From Brachymonas denitrificans (GTDB lineage: Bacteria; Pseudomonadota; Gammaproteobacteria; Burkholderiales; Burkholderiaceae_C): a stretch of 64,000 bases of DNA. Numbering within the stretch: the first letter of the stretch is position 1; the number at the start of each line of letters is the position of its first letter. This document shows positions 38,465 to 48,071 of this stretch, in pieces. Under the pieces are notes generated by a model. That model had not been told where the DNA came from. It made no database searches and saw only the letters and a program-made list of their open reading frames with translations. The stretch is taken from the NCBI RefSeq assembly GCF_907163135.1, contig NZ_CAJQUA010000001.1, forward strand, positions 263,001 to 327,000, given 5' to 3'. Made by a program: the position numbers and the translations under genes.

Positions 38465-39529
38465 ATGACTTCGTCTACTACATTCCTGGCGCGCCTAGGC
38501 ATCCGGTATCCCATCATCCAGGCTCCCATGACGGGTACCTCCACGCCCAGGCTCGCGGCGGCTGTTTCGAATGCAGGCGGGCTGGGCTCGCTCGGCATCG
38601 GCGCCAACACCCTCGAACAGGCACGGCAGATGATCGCGGAAACGCGCGCTCTGACGGACAAGCCTTTCAATGTCAACGTCTTTTGCCACGCGCCAGCGCA
38701 GCGTGATGCCGCGCGCGAGGCCGCGTGGGTGCAGCATCTGGCACCGCTGTTTGCCGAGGTGGGCGCGACCCCGCCGGATGCACTCAACGAGATCTACCGT
38801 ACCTTTGTGAACGACGATGCCGCCTTGCAGATGTTGCTTGAGCTGCGCCCGACGGTGGTGAGTTTCCATTTCGGATTGCCGTCGCCACAGGCCCTGACCG
38901 CGCTGCGCGAGGCGGGCATCCTGACGATGGCGACGGCCACCAGTTTGCAGGAGGCACGCTGGATCGAGCAAGCGGGTATCGATGCCATCGTGGCTCAGGG
39001 CATCGAGGCAGGCGGCCATCGCGGCATGTTCGATCCGCAGGCGCCGGACGAGTGCTGGAGCACGGCGGTGCTGGTGCGCATGCTGGTGCAACAGACCAGG
39101 CTGCCGATCGTGGGTGCCGGCGGCATCATGGATGGTGCCGGCATCCGTGCCATGCTGGATCTGGGGGCGGCGGCTGCACAGCTGGGCACCGCGTTCGTGC
39201 TGTGTCCCGAATCGGCTGCCAACGTCGCCTATCGCCAGAATCTCAAGAGCGAGCGCGCAGCCCGTACGCGCCTGACCGAAGTGATTTCCGGACGTCCGGC
39301 GCGCGGCATGGTGAACCGGTTGATCACGTTTGGCGAAGCCGCAGGCAGTCCGCCGACCGCGGGTTATCCCATGACCTACGACGTGGCCAAACAGCTGAAC
39401 GCAGTCGCCAGCCAGCAGGGCAATCATGAATTTGCCGCGCAGTGGGCCGGGCAGGGCGCGCCATTGGCTCGGGAAATGTCGGCGGCCGAGCTGATGCAGG
39501 TACTGGTCAGGGAGTGGAAGGGCGACTGA
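38465..39529 (+). CDS. Nitronate monooxygenase family protein
   Basis: A 354-residue FMN-dependent TIM-barrel protein of the nitronate monooxygenase/2-nitropropane dioxygenase family, which oxidises alkyl nitronates such as propionate-3-nitronate. Visible motifs: [30 protein letters not shown] at the N-terminus, [25 protein letters not shown], the FMN phosphate loop [10 protein letters not shown] and [14 protein letters not shown] 38465 lies after GAGAGTCCATCGC. The gene stands alone between the restriction island and a convergent membrane protein. Confidence 0.87.
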   Translation: MTSSTTFLARLGIRYPIIQAPMTGTSTPRLAAAVSNAGGLGSLGIGANTLEQARQMIAETRALTDKPFNVNVFCHAPAQRDAAREAAWVQHLAPLFAEVGATPPDALNEIYRTFVNDDAALQMLLELRPTVVSFHFGLPSPQALTALREAGILTMATATSLQEARWIEQAGIDAIVAQGIEAGGHRGMFDPQAPDECWSTAVLVRMLVQQTRLPIVGAGGIMDGAGIRAMLDLGAAAAQLGTAFVLCPESAANVAYRQNLKSERAARTRLTEVISGRPARGMVNRLITFGEAAGSPPTAGYPMTYDVAKQLNAVASQQGNHEFAAQWAGQGAPLAREMSAAELMQVLVREWKGD

Positions 39530-39617
39530 GTCCTGCAACAGGGGGGCCACGGACCCGAATCACTTTCCATGCGGCAGGCGCGGGCATGCATGGTTGCCGC
39601 CAAGCGCCACAAACAAG

Positions 39618-39653
39618 AAAGCCGGCTGCACCGGAAAAGGCACAGCCGGCTTT
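39618..39653. terminator. Bidirectional terminator between convergent genes
   Basis: AAAGCCGGCTG (39618-39628) pairs with CAGCCGGCTTT (39643-39653), an 11-bp stem with short A/T flanks on both sides. It can serve both the nitronate monooxygenase-like gene and the convergent mechanosensitive-type gene. Confidence 0.75.
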
Positions 39654-39671
39654 GGAGCCTGCAGCTTCGGA

Positions 39672-41237
39672 TCAGCCTTGCGGCGGCTCGGTTCCCTGAG
39701 GCTTGCTGGCCGCATCCGGCAGCACCAGCGTGCTGTCCTTCTTGCAGGCGCCCTTGAGGCAGCAATCCACCCACTGGTTCGCCAGGCGTGCCGCGGCTTC
39801 ACGGCCACCCAGGCCAAACGCGAGCGCCACGGCCACGGCCACGGCACCCAGCGTCAGCCCGAAGGCCAGATAGACGATCTCGTTGGCCACGCCCATGGCG
39901 CGCAGGCCCATGGCAATCACCAGACCCAGGATGGCAAAACGCGCGATGTTGGCGATCAGGCCGGAGGAGTGTTCGGCACGGCTCAGCGCCTGATAGGCCA
40001 GGTTGGCCAGCCAGAAGCCGATGATCATGATCACGCTGCCCAGCAGGATGTCGCCACCAAAGGCAGTGAAGGTGGTCAGCAGATCGCTCACCTGGGTGAA
40101 ACCGAGCTGGTTGGCGGCTTCCACCACGGCAAACAGCATGGCGAAGAACATCAGCAGGCTGCCGGCCAGGTTGGAGGGCAGCAGGCTGCCGCTGAACATG
40201 CGCTGCATGCCGAGCTTGGCGGGCAGGGCGTCGGCGCCCACATTCTGCAACAGCGAGCGCAGCAGCATGGCGGCAAAGCGCGCCACGTACCAGGTCAGCA
40301 GCACGATGACGACGGCGGCGATGATATGCGGCACGGCCGTCAGGAACTGCTGCAGCATGTCGGTGGCGGGGCGGCTGATGGCCTCGATCTTCAGGGCATC
40401 GAGTGCGGCGATCAGTGCGGGCACCAGCACCATGATGTAGACGATGGTGCCGCCCAGGCTGGACAGGCGCAGGCCGTTGGCGGGCGCTTCGGTGGCGGCT
40501 ACCTGGGCCGCGGTGTGGCCCAGCTTGTTGCCCAGATTGTCGGCACCGACTGCCGCCAGCAGATTGGTCACCAGGCCGCGCAGGATGCGTGCCACGATCC
40601 AGCCGACCACGCCGATCATCAGCGCCGCCAGAATGTTCGGCGCCATGGCCAGCGTCTTGTCGAGCATGGCCTGCATGGGCTGCAGCAGGCCGGTCATTTC
40701 CAGCGCGCCCAGGATGGCGGGCAGGAACAGCAGGATTACCAGCCAGAAGGCCACGTTGCCTGCATTGGTGCTGACCGGAGCCATGCCGGCTTCGGCGCTC
40801 AGGCGTTCATCGAGGCGCGTGGCGTTCAGGGCCTTGCCCACGCCGATCTTGATCAGCGTGGCCACGACCCAGGCCACCAGACCGATCACGCCCGCAGCAA
40901 AAATGCGCGGCAGGTAGCGCAGCACGTCCGTCAGCATCACGGCCAGCGGCGCGGACACCGTCGACAGGTTCAGTGCACTGAGCGCAGCCACGACGGCAGC
41001 CAGCAGGATCAGCCAGAACACCGCAATAGCGATTGGCGATTCGGCATCGACCTGGCGGCCGGTGCTGGTGTTGATGCGCTGGTTGAGCTTGCTCATGCCC
41101 AGCAGGCGGCGCACGCCGGCGCGTGCAAGGATGGCGATGATCCAGCCGACGGCAAAAATCGCCAGTGCGCCCAGGATCTGGGGCAACTGCGAGCCGACCG
41201 TATTCTGCATGGCCGTGGTGAAGGCGGTGGTATCCAT
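39672..41237 (-). CDS. Mechanosensitive channel-like membrane protein (CmpX/TM_helix repeat type)
   Basis: A 521-residue protein built from repeats of the conserved TM_helix block: ILGALAIFAVGWIIAILARAGVRRLLG, then IFAAGVIGLVAWVVATLIKIGVGKAL, NILAALMIGVVGWIVARILRGLVTNLL and further copies, about ten helices in all. This architecture matches CmpX of Pseudomonas, a small-conductance mechanosensitive-like protein with a short C-terminal cytoplasmic tail rather than a full MscS beta domain. Its role in osmotic or envelope stress is inferred from relatives. Start ATG 41237. Confidence 0.8.
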   Translation of the reverse strand: MDTTAFTTAMQNTVGSQLPQILGALAIFAVGWIIAILARAGVRRLLGMSKLNQRINTSTGRQVDAESPIAIAVFWLILLAAVVAALSALNLSTVSAPLAVMLTDVLRYLPRIFAAGVIGLVAWVVATLIKIGVGKALNATRLDERLSAEAGMAPVSTNAGNVAFWLVILLFLPAILGALEMTGLLQPMQAMLDKTLAMAPNILAALMIGVVGWIVARILRGLVTNLLAAVGADNLGNKLGHTAAQVAATEAPANGLRLSSLGGTIVYIMVLVPALIAALDALKIEAISRPATDMLQQFLTAVPHIIAAVVIVLLTWYVARFAAMLLRSLLQNVGADALPAKLGMQRMFSGSLLPSNLAGSLLMFFAMLFAVVEAANQLGFTQVSDLLTTFTAFGGDILLGSVIMIIGFWLANLAYQALSRAEHSSGLIANIARFAILGLVIAMGLRAMGVANEIVYLAFGLTLGAVAVAVALAFGLGGREAAARLANQWVDCCLKGACKKDSTLVLPDAASKPQGTEPPQG

Positions 41238-41484
41238 GAATGACTCCCTCCTCTGTGGCTTGACGGAGCGCGCAAGTGCGCAGCGAAGTTGAAACCACCG
41301 CGGGATGGGTCAGCGTCCGTCCCGGGCAGCTTCGCGTTCACCATAGCACAGCAATATGACGTATTGCCCCTGATTTCCCCGCGCAAAATCCTGCGGCAGC
41401 GGCTGCACGCCGCTTGACGGGGGGGAAAACCTCGCGGAAAAGGGCGTCAATGGCAGGCCGTTTGGGGCCCGGCAGTGCCGCTTC

Positions 41485-42183
41485 TCAGCCCAGCACTTCC
41501 AGCAGGCGATCGAGCCCGCCTTCATTGATGGCCACCATGGCCTGATTGCGCACGGCAGGCTTGGCGTGGTAGGCCACCGACAGGCCGGCCACGCCCATCA
41601 TTTTCAGGTCGTTGGCACCGTCGCCCATGGCAATCGTCTGCTCGGGCGGGATGCCCATCAGCGTGGCCACTTCCAGCAGCGTGCGGGCCTTTTCGGCACC
41701 ATCGCAGATGTCGCCCCAGGCCTGGTCGACCATGCGGCCGGTGAGCTTGCCATCGGTGATCTCCAGCAGGTTGGCGCGCGTGAAGTCGATCCCCAGACGC
41801 TGGCGGATGCGTTCGGTGAAGAAGGTGAAACCGCCAGAAACCAGCAGGATCTTCAGGCCGGCCTGCTTGCAGGCCTGGATCAGCGTTTCCACGCCGGGAT
41901 TGAGGCGCAGGCGCTCGTCGTAGATCTGCTGCAGCGCGCTCTCCGGCACGCCTTCGAGCAGGGCCACGCGCTGGCGCAGACTTTCCTTGTAGTCGGCGAT
42001 CAGACCCTGCATTGCGGCCTCGGTAATGGCAGCCACTTCCTCCTTCTTGCCCACTGCGGCGGCAATCTCGTCCACGCATTCGATATTGATCAGCGTCGAA
42101 TCCATGTCGAACGCGATCAGCTTGTAATCGGAGAGTCGGGGAAGGGCGGGTTGCTCGCGGATGACCAGGGAATCTTGGCGCAT
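41485..42183 (-). CDS. serB: Phosphoserine phosphatase
   Basis: A HAD-family enzyme for the last step of serine synthesis. The 232-residue product has motif I FDMDST (Asp26 and Asp28), motif II SGGFTFF, and motif III/IV GDGANDLKMMGVAGLSVAYHAKP. It lacks the N-terminal ACT domains of longer SerB forms. Start ATG 42183 (MRQDSLVIREQ) was chosen; the open frame running to 42522 has no homologous content. The 247 bases downstream (41238-41484) contain no feature that I could identify. Confidence 0.93.
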   Translation of the reverse strand: MRQDSLVIREQPALPRLSDYKLIAFDMDSTLINIECVDEIAAAVGKKEEVAAITEAAMQGLIADYKESLRQRVALLEGVPESALQQIYDERLRLNPGVETLIQACKQAGLKILLVSGGFTFFTERIRQRLGIDFTRANLLEITDGKLTGRMVDQAWGDICDGAEKARTLLEVATLMGIPPEQTIAMGDGANDLKMMGVAGLSVAYHAKPAVRNQAMVAINEGGLDRLLEVLG

Positions 42184-42346
42184 GGTGGACACAGGACAGA
42201 TGGGAATGCCCTCCATTGTAGAAGCCTGCGGGGGAAACCCGGGAAGGCGCAGGAAAACGCATTCGGATGCCGATGCGCACGCGTAAGGGGCGTGGCGCAA
42301 CGGCACGGCATGCTCCGTGCGTGCCTGCAGGCCGACGCGGCCCGAC

Positions 42347-43474
42347 TTAGCTGAAACGGGCCGGCGAAAGCAGCGCTGCCGAGAGTTGCTCGTCCTGCAA
42401 GGCCTGCGGCAAGGATTGCCCCTGCACCAGGGCCGCCGCCGCCATGCCCATGGCCGCGCTGGTCTGGATGCCGTAGCCGCCCTGACCGGCGAGCCAGAAG
42501 AAGCCCGGAACTGCCGGGTCAAAACCGTTGATCAGTTCGCCGTCCGGCGCAAAGGTGCGCAGCCCGGCCCAGGTGTGGCTGGGGCGGCGGATTTCCAGCG
42601 TGGTCATGCGCTGGATCTGGTCGATACCGATGGCTACGTCCAGTTCCTCGGCCTGCACGTCGTGCGGCTCGACCGGGTCGGCGTTGGCAGGCGAGCCCAG
42701 GAGCTGTCCGGCGTCGGGCTTGAGATACCAGTCTTCCTCGGCGCCGATCGCCATTGGCCAGGCATGGATATCGACGCCGGCCGGCGGCGCAAAGGTAAAG
42801 GCGGAGCGGCGGCGCGGCTGCAGTCCGAGCGGCGCCACGCCGGCCCGTTGCGCCACCACGTCCGCCCAGGCTCCGGCTGCATTGACCACGATCGGTGCCT
42901 CGCAGGCACCGGCGCTGGTTTGCAGGCGCCACACATCGCCCTGGCGCGCCAGGGCCGTTACGTCGGCTGTGTTCAGCAGCGTGCCGCCCGCTTGCCGCAG
43001 CGTGCGCAGATAGCCCTGATGCAGGGTGTGCACATCGATATCGGCGGGGTCCGGATCGTGGAGGGCGCCAGCGATCTGCTCCGGGCGCAGAACCGGCAAC
43101 AGCTGCAGCGCTTCAGCCGGCGTTATGCGTCGCAGACGCGGGCACTGGGCATGCAGGGTGTCCCATTCGGCCTGCAGCGCGGTCTCCTGGCCAGGTGCTG
43201 CCACGGTCAGCGTGCCGCGTGGTGTCAGCAGCGGGTGGGCCGCAAAGCCGGGCGGAGGACTCTCGAAAAAGGCGCGGCTGGCGCGCGTGAGGGCGCGCAC
43301 CTGCGGCGGGCCATAGCTTTCCATGAACAGCGCGGCCGAGCGGCCCGTGGCGTGGTAACCCGGCTGCGATTCGCGTTCCAGCATCAGAATGCGGGCGTGC
43401 GGAGCCAGCCAGTGGGCGGCAGCAGCGCCGGCAATGCCGGCGCCGATGATGATGATGTCGGCCGTTTGCGTCAT
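42347..43474 (-). CDS. FAD-dependent oxidoreductase (DAO family)
   Basis: A 375-residue flavoprotein of the D-amino-acid oxidase/glycine oxidase superfamily. The Rossmann motif IIIIGAGIAGAAAAHWL is at residues 7-23, with the Glu that binds FAD ribose in LMLERE, VVNAAGAWAD mid-protein, and FFWLAGQGGYGIQTSAAMG at the C-terminus. It probably oxidises an amino or hydroxy acid; substrate is unknown. ATG 43474 has an ideal ribosome site (AGGAGG) upstream; an in-frame start at 43504 is rejected for that reason. It diverges from the copper cluster. Confidence 0.85.
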   Translation of the reverse strand: MTQTADIIIIGAGIAGAAAAHWLAPHARILMLERESQPGYHATGRSAALFMESYGPPQVRALTRASRAFFESPPPGFAAHPLLTPRGTLTVAAPGQETALQAEWDTLHAQCPRLRRITPAEALQLLPVLRPEQIAGALHDPDPADIDVHTLHQGYLRTLRQAGGTLLNTADVTALARQGDVWRLQTSAGACEAPIVVNAAGAWADVVAQRAGVAPLGLQPRRRSAFTFAPPAGVDIHAWPMAIGAEEDWYLKPDAGQLLGSPANADPVEPHDVQAEELDVAIGIDQIQRMTTLEIRRPSHTWAGLRTFAPDGELINGFDPAVPGFFWLAGQGGYGIQTSAAMGMAAAALVQGQSLPQALQDEQLSAALLSPARFS

Positions 43475-43624
43475 GGTGAACACCTCCTGATGCACGTGCA
43501 CCATAGCACTGGTCAGCGGCGTCTGCCAGCTTGCGGCATGAGGGCCTGCACGGTGCAGGGGAACGGCGGTAGCACTGGCGGATTGATCGTGGACAAGAAA
43601 GCGTTTTCAGGCGCGGTAATCGCT

Positions 43625-43653
43625 ATGACACTTTCAATACTTGTGTTTAGAAT
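43625..43653 (+). promoter_or_regulatory. Candidate sigma-70 promoter of the copper cluster
   Basis: ATGACA (43625-43630), a 17-base spacer and TAGAAT (43648-43653) match the -35 and -10 consensus at five of six positions each. The predicted start of transcription is about 43660, at or very near the proposed first codon of the first gene. Confidence 0.6.
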
Positions 43654-43659
43654 GCTTTC

Positions 43660-44106
43660 GTGGTGCAAGGTTTCCGGTATTCCCCTCTCTGCCGAAAGAA
43701 CAAGGCCCATCGTCTGGCTCTCTGGATGATGGCCTTGGCCATGTTCGTGCAAGTGATGTCGAGCGTGTTCAGCGCCGGCTTCATGGCACGGCAGGCGGGG
43801 GTGGCCCTGAATCCCGCCGACATCGTCATCTGTACCGTCGAGGGCATGTATTCCGTGCCCTTCAACGCACAGAATTCCCCGGACGACGACGGCGCGCCAG
43901 CATCCGGCATGATGGGCTCCTGCCCCTATTGCGTGCTGGCCAGCGCTCCTCCACTGCCAGGTGAGCCAGTCTCCCAGGGTATGCTCCTGCCCCGGGTTGC
44001 GGTCAGCCAGAGCTGGATTGCGCAGGATACGCCACCCATAGGCACTTCCGCCTACCGCAAGCATGCGCCAACACGAGCGCCCCCCGCACAGGCCCTGCTG
44101 GCCTGA
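43660..44106 (+). CDS. DUF2946-like membrane-associated protein
   Basis: A 148-residue protein with a basic N-terminus, one hydrophobic segment (about 20-45, LALWMMALAMFVQVMSSVFS), the segment DIVICTVEGMYSV and, after a variable loop, GSCPYCVLASAPPLP. The paired ICT and CPxC elements are the pattern of DUF2946 proteins, small envelope proteins often next to copper receptors and copper chaperones. The start is uncertain: GTG 43660 or 43663 gives a sensible signal-like end but would be nearly leaderless relative to the promoter; ATG 43726 (MMALAMF) is the first ATG in frame. Confidence 0.6.
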   Translation: MVQGFRYSPLCRKNKAHRLALWMMALAMFVQVMSSVFSAGFMARQAGVALNPADIVICTVEGMYSVPFNAQNSPDDDGAPASGMMGSCPYCVLASAPPLPGEPVSQGMLLPRVAVSQSWIAQDTPPIGTSAYRKHAPTRAPPAQALLA

Positions 44107-44173
44107 TCTGCGCTTGACTCCCCTCTTTCTACTGTGACGCCCGGTTTGGGCTAGCAGACCTGCCGCGCATATC

Positions 44174-44196
44174 AGGCCCCCTCATTGACGGGGCCT
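44174..44196 (+). other. Stem-loop between the DUF2946-like gene and sco
   Basis: AGGCCCC (44174-44180) pairs with GGGGCCT (44190-44196). No T run follows. It may attenuate transcription into the SCO operon or stabilise its message. The rest of 44107-44275 shows no further clear element. Confidence 0.35.
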
Positions 44197-44275
44197 TGGG
44201 CCATCGTCGCCTGTCTTTCTCCTTTTTTGCCCTCTGCGCAGAGCTGTGCTCGGCTGCGGGTTGTTTGGGGGTGCG

Positions 44276-44884
44276 ATGTTTGCGCGTACCGATTTTTCCC
44301 GTCGCAGTTTTTTGCTCGCCGTGCCCGGTTTGACGGCACTGGCCGCCGGCTGCGGCGAAGGGCAGACCGATGCGGCCGAGAGTGGCAAGCTGCTCTGGCA
44401 GGCCGATCCCGCTGCCAAACTGTATGGCAGCCAGGGCGAATTGCCCCTTGACACGCTGAAGGGCAAGCCGCTGCTGGTGTTCTTTGGCTACGTGCGCTGC
44501 CCCGATATCTGCCCCACGACCCTGTCCGTGGTGGCGCAGGTCCTGACTGGCCTGTCTCCCGAAGAGCGCGCGAAAATGCGCGCCGTGTTCGTCACGCTTG
44601 ATCCCAACCGCGATCAGCCCGAAGTGCTGCGCAACTACGTCAAGCTGTTTCACCCCGATGTGCTGGCGTTGCGCAGCACCGAACCCAAACTCAAGGAAAT
44701 TGCCAAGGCCTTCCGCGTGTACTACGTGCTGCAGAAGCCGGCTGATGGTGCCGCCAGCGACGTGTATGCGGTCGATCACACGGCGCATACGGGCCTGGTC
44801 AACGCGCAAGGCAAGCTGGTCAAGCTGATTCCCTATGGCACCCAGGCCGAGCCCATGCGCAAGGCGCTGCGCGAGGTGCTGTGA
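44276..44884 (+). CDS. SCO1/SenC family copper chaperone lipoprotein
   Basis: SCO proteins are thioredoxin-fold copper chaperones for cytochrome oxidases and some other cuproenzymes. The 202-residue product has a signal with RRSFLLAVPGLTALAAGC; LAAGC is a lipobox, so it is probably a lipoprotein, and the RR pair suggests Tat or a basic n-region. The copper ligands are intact: RCPDICP (Cys75 and Cys79) and His168 in VDHTAHTG. Start ATG 44276; an in-frame earlier start at 44246 adds ten residues. The next gene begins within its stop codon (TGATG). Confidence 0.9.
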   Translation: MFARTDFSRRSFLLAVPGLTALAAGCGEGQTDAAESGKLLWQADPAAKLYGSQGELPLDTLKGKPLLVFFGYVRCPDICPTTLSVVAQVLTGLSPEERAKMRAVFVTLDPNRDQPEVLRNYVKLFHPDVLALRSTEPKLKEIAKAFRVYYVLQKPADGAASDVYAVDHTAHTGLVNAQGKLVKLIPYGTQAEPMRKALREVL

Positions 44885-45168
44885 TGGCGCGCCCGTCCAC
44901 TTGGGCGCTGGGCGCACTCGCGGTGGGCCTGCTGGGGCTGGCCGGCAGTCTGCTGGAAGCCGTTCTGGCGGACCAGAATCGCGCCCTCGGCCTGCTGCAG
45001 ACGCAAACCCTGACGCGCCAGCTCGGCCTGACCGACCCCGCCCTGATGACCGAGGCGCGCTACGGCCGCCACCTCTCGCAGGCCGACCGCCACACCCCGT
45101 TCCAGGACCACCCCCTGGCCTTTGACCATTTCCCCACCGGCTCCATGCTGCCGCCACCCCGCCCATGA
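44884..45168 (+). CDS. Small membrane-anchored protein with His-rich C-terminal motif
   Basis: A 94-residue protein of unknown family. It has one N-terminal membrane segment (about 8-28, ALGALAVGLLGLAGSLLEAVL) and a hydrophilic periplasmic-looking rest ending in HTPFQDHPLAFDHFPTGSML. The three spaced histidines with Met could bind copper. It overlaps the SCO stop by one base and the following permease start by four bases, so it is translated as part of the copper operon. I do not recognise a named domain. Confidence 0.6.
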   Translation: MARPSTWALGALAVGLLGLAGSLLEAVLADQNRALGLLQTQTLTRQLGLTDPALMTEARYGRHLSQADRHTPFQDHPLAFDHFPTGSMLPPPRP

Positions 45169-46301
45169 CTGCCTGGCTCGCCCGACAACGCTATCTGATC
45201 GACTATGTGCTCGCCGCCATGGCGCGCCAGAAGGGACGCGCCATCGGCCTGTGGGTGGTGTACACGCTGCTCGTGTTCGTGCTGGCTTCGGTGATGCTGT
45301 TCACCCACGCGCTGCGCCAGGAAAGCGCGCGCGTGCTGCAGCATGCGCCTGAAGTGGTGGTGCAGAAGCTCGTAGCCGGCCGCACCGACCTGATTCCGCC
45401 GGACTATCTGGAAAAGATGGGCCGCATCCGCGGCGTGCGCGAGAAGCAGCTGCGCCTGTGGGGCTACTACTACGACAACGTGGTCAAGGCCAACTACACC
45501 TTCATGGTGCCGCCGGTGGCCGCTCCCGAGCCGGGCACCATCATCGTCGGCCCGGCCATGGCACGTACGCGCGGCATCAAGGCCGGCGATCCGATCGCCT
45601 TCCGCAACTACGCCGGCACCATCATCAGCTACCAGGTGGCGCAGGTGCTGCCGCAGCCGACCGAGCTGATGAGTGCCGATCTGGTGCTGCTGTCCGAGCA
45701 GGATTTCCGCAGCCTGTTCAACTTTCCGGAAGGGCATTACACCGATATTGCCCTGACCGTGGCCAACCCCAGGGAAGTGCGCAACGTCGCCACCAAGGTG
45801 ACCGAGGCGCTGCCGGATGCTCGCCCGATCCTGCGTGAGGAGATCCTGCGCACCTACGCCTCGGTGTTCGACTGGCGCGAGGGCATGGTGCTGGCGGTGC
45901 TGTCGGGTGCGCTGCTGGCGTTTGCCATTCTGGCCTGGGACAAGGCCTCCGGCCTGTCCGCGCAGGAGCGGCGCGAGATCGGCATCCTGAAAGCCGTCGG
46001 CTGGGAAACCGGCGACGTGCTGCGCATGAAGCTGTGGGAAGGGCTGCTGGTGTCCTTCACCGCCTTCCTGGCCGGCTATCTGCTGGCTTACTGGCATGTG
46101 TTCCACGCAGGCGGGGCGCTGTTCCGGCCTGTGCTGCAGGGCTGGGCGGTGCTCTATCCGGAGTTTGCGCTGCGCCCCGAGGTGGATGGTCTGCAGCTGT
46201 TCACGCTGCTGTTCTTTACCGTGGTGCCGTTCACTGCGGCGGTGCTGGTGCCCAGTTGGCGTGCCGCCATCACCGACCCCGACGCCGTGATGCGGGCCTG
46301 A
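45165..46301 (+). CDS. ABC transporter permease (MacB/FtsX-like)
   Basis: A 378-residue inner-membrane protein with one N-terminal helix (about 27-48), a periplasmic domain of roughly 200 residues, and three helices at the C-terminus (about 245-265, 300-325, 345-365) including the FtsX signature QERREIGILKAVGWETGDVLRMKLWEGLL. This is the MacB/LolCE/FtsX layout, which works by mechanotransmission rather than channel transport. It is coupled to the upstream small gene by ATGA and its ATPase follows after ten bases. Together they are the likely ABC part of the copper-delivery system, comparable in role, not in sequence type, to NosFY. Confidence 0.88.
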   Translation: MTAWLARQRYLIDYVLAAMARQKGRAIGLWVVYTLLVFVLASVMLFTHALRQESARVLQHAPEVVVQKLVAGRTDLIPPDYLEKMGRIRGVREKQLRLWGYYYDNVVKANYTFMVPPVAAPEPGTIIVGPAMARTRGIKAGDPIAFRNYAGTIISYQVAQVLPQPTELMSADLVLLSEQDFRSLFNFPEGHYTDIALTVANPREVRNVATKVTEALPDARPILREEILRTYASVFDWREGMVLAVLSGALLAFAILAWDKASGLSAQERREIGILKAVGWETGDVLRMKLWEGLLVSFTAFLAGYLLAYWHVFHAGGALFRPVLQGWAVLYPEFALRPEVDGLQLFTLLFFTVVPFTAAVLVPSWRAAITDPDAVMRA

Positions 46302-46311
46302 GGACATTGCC

Positions 46312-46989
<678 letters not shown>

Positions 46990-47997
46990 ATGTTCTTCCA
47001 GCCGGCCATCCTTGCCTTGTTGCTGGCTTCCGGCCTGGGGCTGGCTGCGCTGCTGGTGGCATCGCCCTGGGTGCTGCAACTGGTGCGGCACTGGGATCTC
47101 CAAAGCGGCAGCCGGCTGCAACTGGTGCTGGAACGGCGCACCTATCTGCTTTCCACGCTGGTCGGCTTCGTGCTGGTGGTGCAGATGGCGGCGTTGCTGC
47201 TGTTTGTGTTCAATGCCGATCGCATGGCGGTGCAGTTTGTCGGCGCCATGTGCGCAGTAGGCACGCTGCAGGCCAACAGCTACGGCTTTCCGGCACTGTA
47301 TGCGCAGCTGGCGGTGTTCTTTCTGGCCAGTGGCTGGCTGGTGCTGCATGCGGCCGATGCACGTGCGCCGGACTATCCGCTCACACGCATCAAGTTCGTG
47401 CTGCTGGTGGCGGTGCTGCTGCCGGCGGTGGCGCTGAGTTTCGGGCTGCAGTGGCTGTATTTCGGCAACCTCAGCGCGGACGTGATCACCTCGTGCTGCG
47501 GCAGCCTGTTCTCGGTGGAGGCGACCGATCTGGGCGGCGATCTGGCCGGCCTGCCGCCGGGGCCGGCACTGTGGGCGTTTACCGGCACCTTGCTGGCCGC
47601 TACGGTGGCGGCAGCCGTGCAGGTGTGGCGGGGCAGGGCGTCCGCTCTCGTGGGCGTATTGAGCGCGGCGGCCTTCGTGGTGGCCATTGCCGGGATCATC
47701 TCCTTCCTCTCGCTCTACATCTACGAGCACCCGCATCACCACTGCCCGTTCTGCATTCTCAAGCCCGAGTATGGCTATCGCGGCTATCTGCTTTACCTCC
47801 CGCTGTTTGCCGCCTCGGCGGCCGGCATCGGCGTCGGCATTCTCGGCCGTGTGGCGCACGTTCCGAGCCTGCAGACCGTGGCACCGGACCTGGCGCGCCG
47901 GCTGGCTTGGGTGGCGCTGCTGGGCTTTGGCATCTTCCTGCTGCTGTCGCTGGGGCTGGTCTGGCACTCGGGGCTGATGTTGCTGGAGGGGGCGTAA
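46990..47997 (+). CDS. Polytopic membrane protein with CC and HHHCPFC motifs, function unknown
   Basis: A 335-residue protein with about eight membrane helices. I recognise no named family. Two conserved-looking metal-type motifs stand out: ITSCCGSLF (Cys169 and Cys170) between helices 4 and 5, and YEHPHHHCPFCILKPEY (His247, His249-251, Cys252, Cys255) between helices 6 and 7. Both would lie at membrane surfaces. Position directly after the ABC ATPase and before two NosL proteins makes a copper-handling role the natural inference. Start ATG 46990; no leader separates it from the ATPase stop. Confidence 0.65.
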   Translation: MFFQPAILALLLASGLGLAALLVASPWVLQLVRHWDLQSGSRLQLVLERRTYLLSTLVGFVLVVQMAALLLFVFNADRMAVQFVGAMCAVGTLQANSYGFPALYAQLAVFFLASGWLVLHAADARAPDYPLTRIKFVLLVAVLLPAVALSFGLQWLYFGNLSADVITSCCGSLFSVEATDLGGDLAGLPPGPALWAFTGTLLAATVAAAVQVWRGRASALVGVLSAAAFVVAIAGIISFLSLYIYEHPHHHCPFCILKPEYGYRGYLLYLPLFAASAAGIGVGILGRVAHVPSLQTVAPDLARRLAWVALLGFGIFLLLSLGLVWHSGLMLLEGA

Positions 47998-48071
47998 GGC
48001 ATTGCATTTCCGGGGCCGCCGGTTCCCGTTCAAGAAACCGGCAGACAACTCGTACCTTCAAGGAGAACACC

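Noticed and set aside
39594-41243. A 549-codon plus-strand frame opposite the CmpX-like gene.
   Set aside because: Gln/His/Gly-rich shadow without motif.
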